Shown: positions 32,113 to 40,683, counted from the stretch's first letter. The stretch is 64,000 bases of DNA from JASLBX01 sp036374175 (GCA_036374175.1 DASUUH010000149.1:1-64000), one strand, 5' to 3'. A program made the numbers and translations. Notes: a model not told the origin generated them from the letters alone.

Positions 32113-33663
32113 CTAGCCTTCGACGGTCACCGCCACCCCGTGCCACCCGGTAGCGCCGTCCGGAGCGGGCGGGCGCTCGTTTCCTGTCTGCTCCTCGCCG
32201 TCCGCGGTGATCGCGCGAACCTCCAGGCGGTGTCGCCCCTGCTCGGCATCCCAGTACCACACCCACTGCCGCCACGTGTCGGCATTCGGGACTGCACCGA
32301 GGTCCGCTTGCCGCCAGGGTCCGCCGTCGACCCTCACCTCCACGGCTTCGATTCCGCGATGCTGCGCCCACGCCACGCCGGCGACGGCCACCGGACCGGA
32401 CTGGACGGTGGCGCCGTTCCGGGGGACGTCGATCCGCGAGGAGACCTTGACCGGTCCACGCTCGGACCAACCCCGCGACGTCCAGTACGCGGTGATCTCG
32501 TTGAACCGGCTGACCTGGAGGTCGACCACCCACTTGGTGGCGCTGACGTACCCGTAGAGGCCGGGTACGACCATCCGGACCGGGAAGCCGTGCTCGACAG
32601 GCAGCGGCTCGCCGTTCATGGCGACCGCGAAGATCGAGTCGCGTCCGTCGGTGAGGACGTCGAGCGGCGTGCCGCAGGTCCAGCCGTCGCGCGAGGTGGA
32701 CAGGACTGCATCGGCGTCCGCATGCGGTCCAGCCAAACCCAGAACATCTGCCACCCGAACGCCCGTCCACAACGCGTTACCGATCAGGCTGCCGCCGACG
32801 TTGTTAGACACGCAGCAGAGCGTCACCCACCGGTCGACCAGCCCGAGCCCGACGAGGTCGTCAAAGCCGAGGACGACCTCCCGCTCGACCATGCCGTGAA
32901 CCCGCAGAGTCCAGTCGTCGGGCTGGATCAGCGGGACGGACAATGCGGTGTCGATCCGGTAGAAGTCGTCATTCGGTGTCAGCCACGGTTCGCTCCCGTC
33001 GATTTCGAGGTCGGCGCCTGGTACCGGCTCGGCGGTTGGCAATGCGCGCGGCAGGGCCACGTCCACATCGGTACGGGACGCCTCGACCGCGCGCCGGCGC
33101 CCGCCGAGCAGCCGCCCGGCCCCGCCGGCCGCGACAGCTGCTGCCGCCGTGATGCCGGCGGCTTGCACAAAGGCCCGCCGGTCCATGCGCATATCGGGGG
33201 CGACCGAGCCTGCGGTGGGGACAGGCTCGGCCGCCGCACGGCGGGCCAGCGCGGGCAGGGCCAGGACCGCCGCACCGGCACCGGCTATAACCGGCAGCAG
33301 GTCGTACGTCACGGTGTCGGGCCGGCTCCAGACGGCGAGCCCGGCCACTGCGCCGAGCCCGGCGGCGGCCAGCATCCCGGCACCGCGACGGCGGGCCGCC
33401 ACCACCCCGATGGCCGCGGCGAAGACCGCGAGCACGACCACGACTCCACCGATCAGGACGGGTTTGTCGGCCGTGCCGAACGTCGCGATCGCCCACTCGG
33501 TGAGCCAGGTCGGTGACAGCTCGATGACGGCCTCGCCGACCGCCAACACCGGCGTTATGCCGCGGTTGAGCAGCCCGGCCAGCAATTCGGCGACGCCAAG
33601 GCCGAGCCCGGCCGCGACAATCCCGGCCAGCGCGGCCGGCCACCTGTGAATAAGTCGACGCAC
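32113..33663 (-). CDS. Membrane-anchored sulfite-oxidase-like molybdopterin protein
   Basis: 516-aa protein. Four N-terminal membrane helices (about 8-30, 65-88, 96-110, 121-138) are followed by MDRRAFVQAAGITAAAAVAA, a Tat-like twin-arginine helix. The catalytic domain (about 205-400) has the sulfite oxidase fold with the Mo-binding cysteine region VTLCCVSNNVGG, and VVPGLYGYVSATKWVVDLQV. A C-terminal Mo-co dimerisation domain follows (about 410-515). It is probably an extracytoplasmic oxidase or reductase of sulfoxides, sulfite or similar. The partner redox protein is not adjacent. Confidence 0.88.
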   Translation of the reverse strand: MRRLIHRWPAALAGIVAAGLGLGVAELLAGLLNRGITPVLAVGEAVIELSPTWLTEWAIATFGTADKPVLIGGVVVVLAVFAAAIGVVAARRRGAGMLAAAGLGAVAGLAVWSRPDTVTYDLLPVIAGAGAAVLALPALARRAAAEPVPTAGSVAPDMRMDRRAFVQAAGITAAAAVAAGGAGRLLGGRRRAVEASRTDVDVALPRALPTAEPVPGADLEIDGSEPWLTPNDDFYRIDTALSVPLIQPDDWTLRVHGMVEREVVLGFDDLVGLGLVDRWVTLCCVSNNVGGSLIGNALWTGVRVADVLGLAGPHADADAVLSTSRDGWTCGTPLDVLTDGRDSIFAVAMNGEPLPVEHGFPVRMVVPGLYGYVSATKWVVDLQVSRFNEITAYWTSRGWSERGPVKVSSRIDVPRNGATVQSGPVAVAGVAWAQHRGIEAVEVRVDGGPWRQADLGAVPNADTWRQWVWYWDAEQGRHRLEVRAITADGEEQTGNERPPAPDGATGWHGVAVTVEG

Positions 33664-33732
33664 CGCTCCATCGTGCGCCGCTGGGAGCCGGCTTGGAAGC
33701 CCTGACGGGCGGACGTCACCGGATCGTCAGCT

Positions 33733-34347
33733 TCAGCGCTGCACCACCTCGCGCAAGTGCCGGGCGAGCGCGCTGAACGCTCGGCCGCGGTGGCTGATCG
33801 CGTCTTTGTCGGACGGTGGCATCTCGGCCGTGGTGCGAGTGTGGCCGGCAGGGACGAAGATCGGGTCGTAGCCGAAGCCGCCTGCACCCCGGGGCTCGTG
33901 AATGATCCGGCCAATGACCCGGCCTTCCTCCACGACCTCCTGCCCATCTGGCCGGGCCAGCGCCGCGACGCAGACGAACGAGGCGCCGCGCCGAGTGTCG
34001 GGCACGTCGGCCAACTGGGCCAGCAGCAACCGAAGGTTCGCTTCGTCGTCGCCGTGGCGGCCGGACCAACGGGCGGAGAACACACCGGGCATGCCGTTGA
34101 GCGCATCGACGCTGATGCCAGAGTCGTCGGCGACTGCCGGCAGGCCGGTCGCCGCCGCTACGGCGTGTGCCTTGAGCAATGCGTTCTCGGCGAAGGTCAG
34201 GCCGGTCTCCGGGACGTCGTCGACGCCGTCGAACGCGGTGACCGGCACCAGGTCGACCGGCGCGCCGGCCCGTTCGAGGATGCGCCTTATCTCTTCCACC
34301 TTGTGCTCGTTGCGGGTGGCCAACACCACCCGCGGAACCGGCTGCAT
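33733..34347 (-). CDS. rdgB: dITP/XTP pyrophosphatase
   Basis: 204-aa RdgB/HAM1, which removes inosine, xanthosine and other non-canonical purine triphosphates. It shows VVLATRNEHKVEEIRRIL (about 6-23), LTFAENALLKA, VADDSGISVDAL and GGFGYDPIF. The ATG at 34347 shares one base with the rph stop (TGATG). The frame reaches 34389 but that part overlaps rph. The murI-MBL-rph-rdgB order is conserved in actinobacteria. Confidence 0.95.
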   Translation of the reverse strand: MQPVPRVVLATRNEHKVEEIRRILERAGAPVDLVPVTAFDGVDDVPETGLTFAENALLKAHAVAAATGLPAVADDSGISVDALNGMPGVFSARWSGRHGDDEANLRLLLAQLADVPDTRRGASFVCVAALARPDGQEVVEEGRVIGRIIHEPRGAGGFGYDPIFVPAGHTRTTAEMPPSDKDAISHRGRAFSALARHLREVVQR

Positions 34348-35066
34348 CACCCCAGCGCCCCCCGCTGGAGAGCAGTGAGCTCGGCGCAACCCGCTTCGGC
34401 GAGGGCGAGGAGTGCGTCAAGCTCCTTGCGGTCGAATGGCGCCCCCTCAGCCGTGCCCTGCACCTCGATGAAGGCGCCGCTGCCGGTCATCACGACGTTC
34501 ATGTCGGTCTCCGCACGAACGTCTTCTTCGTAGCAGAGGTCGAGCCGTGGCTCACCGTCGACCACACCGACCGACACCGCGGCGACCGAGTCACGGAGTA
34601 CATCGCCCGAGGCGATCAAATCGCGGGCGCGCATCCACTGGACCGCATCGGCCAGCGCGACGTACGCGCCGGTGATCGCCGCAGTGCGGGTACCGCCGTC
34701 AGCCTGCAAGACGTCGCAGTCGATCACAATCGTGTTCTCTCCGAGCGCGGACGTGTCGATGATGCCGCGAAGCGAGCGCCCCACGAGGCGGGAGATTTCG
34801 TGCGTCCGCCCGCCGATGCGTCCCTTCACGGATTCGCGGTCGGACCGGGTGTTGGTCGACCGCGGCAGCATCGCGTACTCGGCCGTCACCCAGCCGTCTC
34901 CCGACCCCTTTCGCCACCGCGGGACGCCTTCGGTGACCGAAGCCGCGCACAGCACTCTCGTGTTGCCGAAACTGACGAGCACCGAACCTTCGGCATGGTC
35001 GAGCCAGCCACGCTGGAACGTGACGGGACGGAGTTGGCCGGCCTGGCGGCCATCGGGTCGGGTCAT
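34347..35066 (-). CDS. rph: Ribonuclease PH
   Basis: 239-aa phosphorolytic 3'-5' exoribonuclease that trims tRNA precursors. Motifs: QRGWLDHAEGSVLVSFGNTR, RTHEISRLVGRSLRGIID and VIDCDVLQADGGTRTAAITG. The ATG at 35066 (TRPDGRQAGQLRPVTF) is the standard N-terminus; an ATG at 35090 would add eight unusual residues. Translation is coupled to rdgB through a one-base overlap. Confidence 0.97.
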   Translation of the reverse strand: MTRPDGRQAGQLRPVTFQRGWLDHAEGSVLVSFGNTRVLCAASVTEGVPRWRKGSGDGWVTAEYAMLPRSTNTRSDRESVKGRIGGRTHEISRLVGRSLRGIIDTSALGENTIVIDCDVLQADGGTRTAAITGAYVALADAVQWMRARDLIASGDVLRDSVAAVSVGVVDGEPRLDLCYEEDVRAETDMNVVMTGSGAFIEVQGTAEGAPFDRKELDALLALAEAGCAELTALQRGALG

Positions 35067-35104
35067 GCAGGGAACATTATCCGGCAGCACCGACGAGCGC
35101 CGGG

Positions 35105-35851
35105 TCAGAGCTGGACGACCGCCCCTGGGCGCGCGAGTGCAAGCGGGCCAACGAACACACTCCTGGCCTCGGCAACGGCCTGCTGCGGATCACCCCACGG
35201 CAGGATGTGGGTCAACATCAGCTGGCGGACGTTGGCGGCGGCGGCATGTTCGCCGGCTTCGCGGCCGGTCAAGTGGTGACCGGGCGGGTTGCCGTCGCCC
35301 TCGAGGAAAGCCGCCTCGCACAGCAGCAGGTCGGCTCCTTGGGCGAGATCGACAAGGGCCGGCGTGGCGGCGGTGTCACCCGAGTAGACCAGGACGCTTC
35401 CCTCATGCTCGATGCGAAGGGCGTACGCAGGTACCGGGTGCACCACTCGCGCAGCTTTCACCTTCACGTCGCCGATCACAAAGGCGTGCTCTGGATACGT
35501 GCCGAAGTCGAACTCGTCGGTCATGCCGGGGTCAGCGGGCAGGCCATACGCCCGCGCCATCCGGTCGGCCGTGCCTGCCGGCCCCCACACCGGGATGCGG
35601 TCCCGATCGCGCCACGGGCTGTAGCGGGCGGCCACGTAGTAGCCGCACAGATCCATGCAGTGATCCGGGTGCAAGTGGCTCAGCAGCACGGCGTCGACCG
35701 TCTCGAGGCCGATCCGCCGTTGCAGCGGGCCGAGGGCGCCGTTGCCCAGGTCAAGCACGATCGTGGTGTCACCGGCCTGGACGAGATAGCAGGACGCCGG
35801 CGAGTCGGGGCCGGGAAGCGATCCGGAGCAGCCCACGACCGTGAGCTTCAC
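35105..35851 (-). CDS. MBL-fold metallo-hydrolase
   Basis: 248-aa metallo-beta-lactamase-fold hydrolase. SHLHPDHCMDL is the HxHxDH metal motif (about residues 55-65). VYSGDTAATPALVDLAQGAD carries the bridging aspartate, and LTHILPW the last histidine. It resembles RNase Z/ElaC-like small MBL proteins but lacks an exosite flexible arm, so RNase activity is not assured. The GTG at 35851 overlaps the murI stop (GTGA). It sits between murI and rph, as in mycobacteria. Confidence 0.9.
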   Translation of the reverse strand: MKLTVVGCSGSLPGPDSPASCYLVQAGDTTIVLDLGNGALGPLQRRIGLETVDAVLLSHLHPDHCMDLCGYYVAARYSPWRDRDRIPVWGPAGTADRMARAYGLPADPGMTDEFDFGTYPEHAFVIGDVKVKAARVVHPVPAYALRIEHEGSVLVYSGDTAATPALVDLAQGADLLLCEAAFLEGDGNPPGHHLTGREAGEHAAAANVRQLMLTHILPWGDPQQAVAEARSVFVGPLALARPGAVVQL

Positions 35852-36705
35852 CGGCCCACGTCCTTGGTCAAGAGCAGATCCTCGGTCTCGGAAGCGACGA
35901 CTGCCCGAAAGCCCAGAGTGTCTTCGACCGACTCGATGCGCGGGCCGAGGAACCGCCGGCCGATCTCGCCGAATGGCCGCGGGTCGCCCGTCGCACGGAA
36001 CCGGTGGGTGGGGGGCGGGAGGTGGTCGTCGCGCATCAGCTCGCGTTCGGCCAGGACGCGGTACACGTCCTGAGCCGTCTCTTCGGCGCTGCTGACCAAC
36101 GTGACACCGGCACCCATGACGTACGACAAAACGCCGGTGAGCATGGGGTAATGCGTGCAACCGAGCACCAGGGTGTCCACTCCGGCCTCACGCACCGGCT
36201 CGAGATACTCCCGGGCGGCATGCTCCAGTTCTGGTCCGTGGGTGATGCCGTCCTCGACGAACTTGACGAACCTGGGACACGCGCGGGTTGTGATGCGCAG
36301 GTGCGGGGCGGCGGCGAAGGAATCCTCGTACGCCTTGGACTCGATCGTCGCTCGCGTCCCGATCACGCCGACGTGGCCGTTGCGGGTTATCGCGACGGCT
36401 CGCCGCACCGCGGGTTGGATCACCTCGACGACGGGCACGTCGTATCGCTCGCGAGCGTCGCGCAGCACTGCGCTGCTGGCGGAGTTGCAGGCGATGACGA
36501 GCATCTTCACACCGTCGGCGACGAGGGAGTCCATCACGTCGAGCGCGAATGCTCGAACCTCGGCGAGGGGACGCGGGCCATACGGACCGCGGGCGGTGTC
36601 GCCCACGTAGTGGATCGCCTCGTGCGGGAGCTGGTCGAGCACGGCGCGCACCACCGTGAGCCCGCCCACTCCGCTGTCGAATATCCCGATCGGCGCGTCG
36701 CTCAT
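35848..36705 (-). CDS. murI: Glutamate racemase
   Basis: 285-aa MurI, making D-glutamate for peptidoglycan. The catalytic pair is C73 in VIACNSASSAV and C183 in VLGCTHYPML, and GIFDSGVGGLTVVR (about 7-20) holds the conserved Asp/Ser. First gene of the murI-MBL-rph-rdgB operon. The ATG at 36705 follows GGGAGG at 2 nt; TAGGCT lies 9 nt before the start as a possible -10. Confidence 0.97.
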   Translation of the reverse strand: MSDAPIGIFDSGVGGLTVVRAVLDQLPHEAIHYVGDTARGPYGPRPLAEVRAFALDVMDSLVADGVKMLVIACNSASSAVLRDARERYDVPVVEVIQPAVRRAVAITRNGHVGVIGTRATIESKAYEDSFAAAPHLRITTRACPRFVKFVEDGITHGPELEHAAREYLEPVREAGVDTLVLGCTHYPMLTGVLSYVMGAGVTLVSSAEETAQDVYRVLAERELMRDDHLPPPTHRFRATGDPRPFGEIGRRFLGPRIESVEDTLGFRAVVASETEDLLLTKDVGR

Positions 36706-36755
36706 GGCCTCCCGAGCCTACGGCATGGGGTGGCTTCTGCGGGGGTATGCACCGC

Positions 36756-37295
36756 TCAGCGGGTTGTCAGCGTCCACAAGCCCGGGTACTCGATCACAAA
36801 CCCGTCCGGATCGACGAGCAGATCGGCGCGGAAGGAGCCCGACTCATAGGTGAAGCCGGCTTGGCTGCGGGTGTACCGCTGTCGTGCCGGGCTGATATCA
36901 ACGGTCGTTACGGGGTGGATGTACACCACATCGATGTCGGCCGAATCGCCCACTTCGAGCCCGAGCCGGCGGATCGGAATCGTGTTGGTGAACGGCGTGA
37001 GGGCGATGTCGACGTCCAGGCAGCCGGCCAAGTCGGGGCGTTCACGGCCATCGGTGTCGTACCACCGGTCGCCTGTCCGGCGAAGCGACACCGCCGGCCG
37101 GCCATGCAGCGTTACCGACACGCGGACCGGCCGCCAGGACGAATCGCAGTCGACCTGGTACCGGAGCCGGACCGGCTGTGCGTCCACGACGGCGATGATT
37201 GTGCCGTCGGCTGTGATTCGATCTTCGGCGATGCCAACGGATGTGTATTCCATGCCCGGCCATCGCTCGGCCGTCCAGACCAGCTCTCTGTTCAC
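36756..37295 (-). CDS. Putative glycolipid-binding family protein
   Basis: 179-aa protein matching the putative glycolipid-binding family (PF06475). Typical segments are LVWTAERWPGMEYTSVGI, LRYQVDCDSSWRPVRVSVTL, DLAGCLDVDIALTPFTNTIP and the C-terminal YESGSFRADLLVDPDGFVI. It is a beta-rich lipocalin-like barrel. The GTG at 37295 overlaps the stop of the upstream gene (GTGA), so the two are translated together. The ligand is not established. Confidence 0.85.
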   Translation of the reverse strand: MNRELVWTAERWPGMEYTSVGIAEDRITADGTIIAVVDAQPVRLRYQVDCDSSWRPVRVSVTLHGRPAVSLRRTGDRWYDTDGRERPDLAGCLDVDIALTPFTNTIPIRRLGLEVGDSADIDVVYIHPVTTVDISPARQRYTRSQAGFTYESGSFRADLLVDPDGFVIEYPGLWTLTTR

Positions 37296-37846
37296 GACGT
37301 GATCTCCGCGACGATGCGCTGGCCGAACATCTGTTGCTCCATGCGCCAACGACCCGGTTCGTCCGCGATGAACCCGCGCCAATGGAAACTCTCCGGGGTG
37401 ATGTCGCTGAACACCCAGCGCAGCGGGCTTCCGTCGACGTCCGGGCCCTCGAGGACGATCTCATCGCCGACCGCACGCGCAATCAGGGTGATTAGCGTGC
37501 CAGAGACCGCGCCGAACCAGACGACGTGCCACGTGTCGGTATGGGCGTTGTAGTGGCGCACAGAGGTGCCGATGCCCCGCCGGCCCGGCTCAGCGCTACC
37601 TGTCCGGGAGTTCGGGTAGAACAGTACGTCCTGGACACACCGGCCGTCGAGGGTCCAGCCGAATGACCACGTTCCCGGCTTGTCGTACACGGCGGCCCCG
37701 TCGGCGGCGAAGAACTGCACTCGCATGCGCCACTCGCCGACGAACCGGCCGAAAAGCGCGAGGCGGTCGCTCAAGTCGGGATGCGGTGCTGGGCTCGCCA
37801 GCTTTGCCGCAAAGCCGTCCACCGTGGCGGTGTAACCAGTCATCAT
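37292..37846 (-). CDS. DUF1579-like lipocalin-type protein
   Basis: 184-aa protein of unknown function, beta-rich, with FVGEWRMRVQFF, FGWTLDGRCVQDVLFY and WFGAVSGTLITLIARAVGDE. It resembles DUF1579/heme-lipocalin-like proteins by pattern, but no ligand residue can be named. The ATG at 37846 lies 6 nt after TAACCT (minus strand), so it is probably leaderless. Divergent from a CGNR regulator and coupled to the glycolipid-binding gene, suggesting a small regulated operon. Confidence 0.7.
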   Translation of the reverse strand: MMTGYTATVDGFAAKLASPAPHPDLSDRLALFGRFVGEWRMRVQFFAADGAAVYDKPGTWSFGWTLDGRCVQDVLFYPNSRTGSAEPGRRGIGTSVRHYNAHTDTWHVVWFGAVSGTLITLIARAVGDEIVLEGPDVDGSPLRWVFSDITPESFHWRGFIADEPGRWRMEQQMFGQRIVAEITS

Positions 37847-37897
37847 TTTTGTAGGTTAACGCCGGAAGATGCGCGACGCAACCAATAAGATGATTAG
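37847..37897. promoter_or_regulatory. Divergent leaderless promoters, DUF1579-like / CGNR
   Basis: A 51-bp gap serves both directions. Minus: TAACCT (37858-37853), 6 nt, ATG. Plus: TAAGAT (37886-37891), 6 nt, GTG. Both match TANNNT with transcription starting at the start codon, and no ribosome-binding site is present for either. GTTAAC occurs twice (37855-37860 and 37901-37906), as a candidate half-site pair for the CGNR regulator. Confidence 0.65.
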
Positions 37898-38419
37898 GTG
37901 GTTAACACTCATGGTGAACGTCAGGTGGCGCCCGGCCGGCTGGAGAGCGTTCGCACGCTTCTGAACAGCTGGTGGATTCCCAACCAGACGCGCGTGGCCG
38001 AGGATCGGTTCGACGCGTATGCCGACGAACACCACGTCGCCACGTCCGAGCGGGCACGCCTGCGGGAGTTGCGCGATGACCTGCGGCGTGTGGTGGACCG
38101 GTCCGCGCCGGCCGATGCCGTTGTCAACCGATGGATCGCCGAGTTAGACGTCAAGCCTCATGTCGCTGCCGAGTCGGTGGGGTTCTGGCATGCGGCCGGC
38201 AGGTGCGGCGACGTCCTCGTCGCGAGCCTGGCCGCGATGTCCCTAGGGCAGTGGACCCGGCTCAAGGCATGCCCGGACTGCCAGTGGGTGTTCTACGACC
38301 ACAGCCGAAATGCGAGCAAGCGGTGGTGCCTGATGACGGCCGGCGGGCCAGACGGCCGGTCCTGCGGCAGCATCGCCAAAGTCCGTGCCTACCGCGCCCG
38401 CGCCCGCCAGAGCGCGTGA
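37898..38419 (+). CDS. CGNR zinc-finger (ABATE-type) regulator
   Basis: 173-aa protein. The N-terminal region (about 8-100) resembles the ABATE stress-response domain. The C-terminal zinc-binding domain is CPDCQWVFYDHSRNASKRWC (about 129-148), normally CxxC...R..C in CGNR proteins, with C-terminal RSCGSIAKVRAYRAR. It is thought to bind DNA as a transcription regulator. It probably controls the divergent lipocalin-like genes. The leaderless GTG at 37898 is preferred; later GTGs would cut into the conserved N-terminus. Confidence 0.85.
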   Translation: MVNTHGERQVAPGRLESVRTLLNSWWIPNQTRVAEDRFDAYADEHHVATSERARLRELRDDLRRVVDRSAPADAVVNRWIAELDVKPHVAAESVGFWHAAGRCGDVLVASLAAMSLGQWTRLKACPDCQWVFYDHSRNASKRWCLMTAGGPDGRSCGSIAKVRAYRARARQSA

Positions 38420-38527
38420 GCCCGGTTCAGCGCTAGGGCGGCACCGGCGGCGGACCATCGCATTGTCAGAGGCGGGCGGTAGACAGGCCTCATCGAACTG
38501 TTGTCCGATCCGAGGAGGGTTGTCGCC

Positions 38528-38848
38528 GTGGACTTCGACACGACGATCGCCGACGAGGCCGCCGCCTACCTGAGGAGCGTCACTCCGAACCGCGCCCGCT
38601 CGACAGCGGCCAGTGAGCGTCCATCGCCAGGAGAGTGCCTGCGCTGCTATATCCAACGTCTGGTCACGTCCCACGGCTGCGACACCAGCTTGCGTTTCAC
38701 CCGGCGCTGGCTGAGCGATTCTTCCTTCGCCAACCCTGAGCGACTGTTGCGCTGGTTCGAAAGCAGCGGCGGCTATTGCGACTGCGAAGTGCTTATGAAC
38801 GTGCTCCCCGACCACTGGCCGCTGCAGCCCGCCGAAGCCGATCCGTAG
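38528..38848 (+). CDS. DUF2695 protein
   Basis: 106-aa protein of unknown function, ending with the DUF2695-like GGYCDCEVLMNVLPDHWPLQ. It also has GECLRCYIQRLVTSHGCDTS, so cysteine pairs could bind a metal. The GTG at 38528 is chosen because AGGAGGG lies 8 nt upstream; a TTG at 38501 in frame has no ribosome site. Lone gene between the CGNR regulator and convergent cysM. Confidence 0.75.
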   Translation: MDFDTTIADEAAAYLRSVTPNRARSTAASERPSPGECLRCYIQRLVTSHGCDTSLRFTRRWLSDSSFANPERLLRWFESSGGYCDCEVLMNVLPDHWPLQPAEADP

Positions 38849-38877
38849 AAGTGGCGGCGCTTATGCGTCGGGCGCGG

Positions 38878-39825
38878 CTAGGCCCAGAGCTGCCCCTCCA
38901 GGCGCTCCTCCGCGTCGTCGAGTGTGCCCTCGAAGGCGCCGGTCGACAGGTACTTCCAGCCGGCGTCGGCCACGACGAAGGCGACGTCGGCCCGCTCCCC
39001 GGCCGCAACCGCCTTACGCGCAACGCCGAGGGCGGCGTGCAGCACAGCACCTGTAGAGATGCCGGCGAAGATGCCCTCCTCCTCCAGCAGCTCGCGGGCC
39101 CGGCGGACGGCGTCACGTGGCCCGACCGAAAAGCGCGTGGTAAGGACCGATTCGTCATACAGCTCGGGAACGAAGCCCTCGTCGAGGTTCCGCAAGCCGT
39201 ACACGAGCTCGCCGTAGCGCGGCTCGGCCGCGACGATCGCCACGCCCGGAACCTTCTCGCGGAGGTAACGCCCGACTCCCATGAGCGTGCCGGTGGTTCC
39301 CAGGCCGGCCACGAAGTGAGTGATGGTCGGCAGGTCCGCGAGGAGTTCCGGGCCGGTGGTCGCGTAATGCGCCTCGGTGTTGGCCGGGTTTCCGTACTGG
39401 TAGAGCATCACCCAGTCGGGGTGCTCGGCGGCGACCTGCTTGGCCACCCGGACCGCTTCGTTCGATCCACCCGCTGGGGGTGACGGGATGATCTCCGCAC
39501 CCCACATGCGGAGAAGCTGGCGGCGCTCCTGCGAGGTGTTCTCGGGCATCACGCACACCAGCCGGTACCCCTTGAGTTTGGCGGCCATGGCCAGCGAGAT
39601 GCCGGTGTTGCCGGACGTCGGCTCCAAGATGGTGCATCCGGGTGTGAGCAGGCCGTCGCCTTCGGCCATCTCGATCATCCGAAGGGCGGGCCGGTCCTTG
39701 ATCGATCCGGTCGGATTGCGGTCCTCGAGCTTGGCCCATAACCGGACGTCCGGCGCGGGCGACAGCCGCGGCAGGCCGACCAGCGGCGTGCCTCCGACGG
39801 CGTCCAGCAGCGAGTCGAACCGCAT
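38878..39825 (-). CDS. cysM: Cysteine synthase CysM (O-phosphoserine/CysO-dependent type)
   Basis: 315-aa PLP enzyme. The Schiff-base lysine is K43 in NPTGSIKDRP, the substrate loop is PTSGNTGISLAM (about 69-80), and the phosphate-binding loop is GLGTTGTLMG. In mycobacteria this gene order, mec-cysO-cysM, makes cysteine from O-phosphoserine with thiocarboxylated CysO as sulfur donor, and the same use is likely here because cysO is 6 nt upstream. The route resists oxidative stress. Confidence 0.93.
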   Translation of the reverse strand: MRFDSLLDAVGGTPLVGLPRLSPAPDVRLWAKLEDRNPTGSIKDRPALRMIEMAEGDGLLTPGCTILEPTSGNTGISLAMAAKLKGYRLVCVMPENTSQERRQLLRMWGAEIIPSPPAGGSNEAVRVAKQVAAEHPDWVMLYQYGNPANTEAHYATTGPELLADLPTITHFVAGLGTTGTLMGVGRYLREKVPGVAIVAAEPRYGELVYGLRNLDEGFVPELYDESVLTTRFSVGPRDAVRRARELLEEEGIFAGISTGAVLHAALGVARKAVAAGERADVAFVVADAGWKYLSTGAFEGTLDDAEERLEGQLWA

Positions 39826-39831
39826 TCGGTG

Positions 39832-40104
39832 TCAGCCTCCGGCCACAGCCGGCAGGACCGTCACCGAATCGCCGTCGGTCACCTGCGTCTTGAGACCGTC
39901 GAGAAAGCGCACGTCCTCGTCGTTCAGGTACACGTTGACGAACCTGCGCAGGCCGCCGTTCTCGATGAGCCGGTCACGCAGGCCGGGGTGACGCAACTCC
40001 AAGTCGTCGATCACTGCGGCGATCGTGTCGCCTGTGCCTTCGACCGCCTTGGCCCCGCCGGTGTACTGGCGCAGGATCGTGGGGATACGAACCTCGATGG
40101 ACAT
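39832..40104 (-). CDS. cysO: Sulfur-carrier protein CysO (MoaD/ThiS family)
   Basis: 90-aa ubiquitin-fold sulfur carrier ending in AVAGG, the Gly-Gly that becomes a thiocarboxylate. FVNVYLNDEDVRFLDGL is typical of MoaD/CysO. It forms the CysO-cysteine adduct with CysM; Mec then releases cysteine. The activating MoeB/MoeZ-type enzyme is not in the window. Same strand and tight spacing as cysM. Confidence 0.94.
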   Translation of the reverse strand: MSIEVRIPTILRQYTGGAKAVEGTGDTIAAVIDDLELRHPGLRDRLIENGGLRRFVNVYLNDEDVRFLDGLKTQVTDGDSVTVLPAVAGG

Positions 40105-40169
40105 ATTGACTCTCTACGCTCCTCGAACGGTCGGACTCGCCTCATGCGCAACGACCGGACATGTCGCCA

Positions 40170-40589
40170 TCATTCCGCACCCGCCACGATCTGGACGTCC
40201 TCCTCGGTGACCTCTCCGTCGACAATGCGGTACGAGCGCACCTCGGGTTCGTCCAGTTCCTCCCTGGTCGACACGAGCAGGTAGTGAGCGTTGGGCTCGG
40301 AAGCGTAGGAGATGTCGGTCCGCGATGGGTACGCGTCGGTCGACGTGTGCGAGTGATAGATCACCACCGGCTCTTCGTCCCGGTCGTCCATCTCACGCCA
40401 CACCTTGAGCTGCTCCATGGAATCGAACCGGTAGAACGTGGGCGAACGTTCCGCGTTGGCCATCGGGATGAAGCGCTCGGGGCGATCCGAACCGATCGGG
40501 CCGGCGATGATGCCGCACGCCTCGTCCGGGTGGTCACGACGCGCGTGGGCGATCACAGCATCGACCAGGTCGCGGCGGATTTCCAGCAC
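40170..40589 (-). CDS. mec: CysO-cysteine peptidase Mec (JAMM/MPN)
   Basis: 139-aa zinc peptidase. The JAMM motif is complete: E23, then H79-S-H81, S89 and D92 (YHSHTSTDAYPSRTD). In mycobacteria Mec hydrolyses CysO-cysteine to give free cysteine. The GTG at 40589 (VLEIRRDLVDAVIAHARRDH) matches the usual core N-terminus. An ATG at 40628 and a GTG at 40619 are also in frame, but both come from repeat element C; using them would add about 10-13 residues. No strong ribosome site decides between them. Confidence 0.9.
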   Translation of the reverse strand: MLEIRRDLVDAVIAHARRDHPDEACGIIAGPIGSDRPERFIPMANAERSPTFYRFDSMEQLKVWREMDDRDEEPVVIYHSHTSTDAYPSRTDISYASEPNAHYLLVSTREELDEPEVRSYRIVDGEVTEEDVQIVAGAE

Positions 40590-40611
40590 GACAGCAAAGT
40601 CTACGGTCCGG

Positions 40612-40683
40612 TCGATCACGTTCAGCATGCGCAGCCATGCCGTACTAGGCGCGTGCGGGTGGTACGGCACCAACACGCCTAGT
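40612..40683 (-). repeat. Intergenic hairpin repeat, copy C (DUF2017-mec gap)
   Basis: Third copy of the ~75-bp element, same orientation as copy A. Stem TGCCGTACTA (40638-40647) with TGGTACGGCA (40660-40669), one G.T pair. The second pairing is ACTAGGCG (40644-40651) with CGCCTAGT (40676-40683). Compared with copy A this stem has CTAG where A has CCAG and CTGG, so both strands changed together. On the minus strand GCATGCTGAACGTGATCGAC at its end is in frame with mec. Confidence 0.85.

Noticed and set aside
40590..40676. Upstream extension of mec to 40676
   Set aside because: The extra codons are repeat element C. The JAMM core and homologous N-terminus begin near 40589, though the ATG at 40628 remains possible and is reported.
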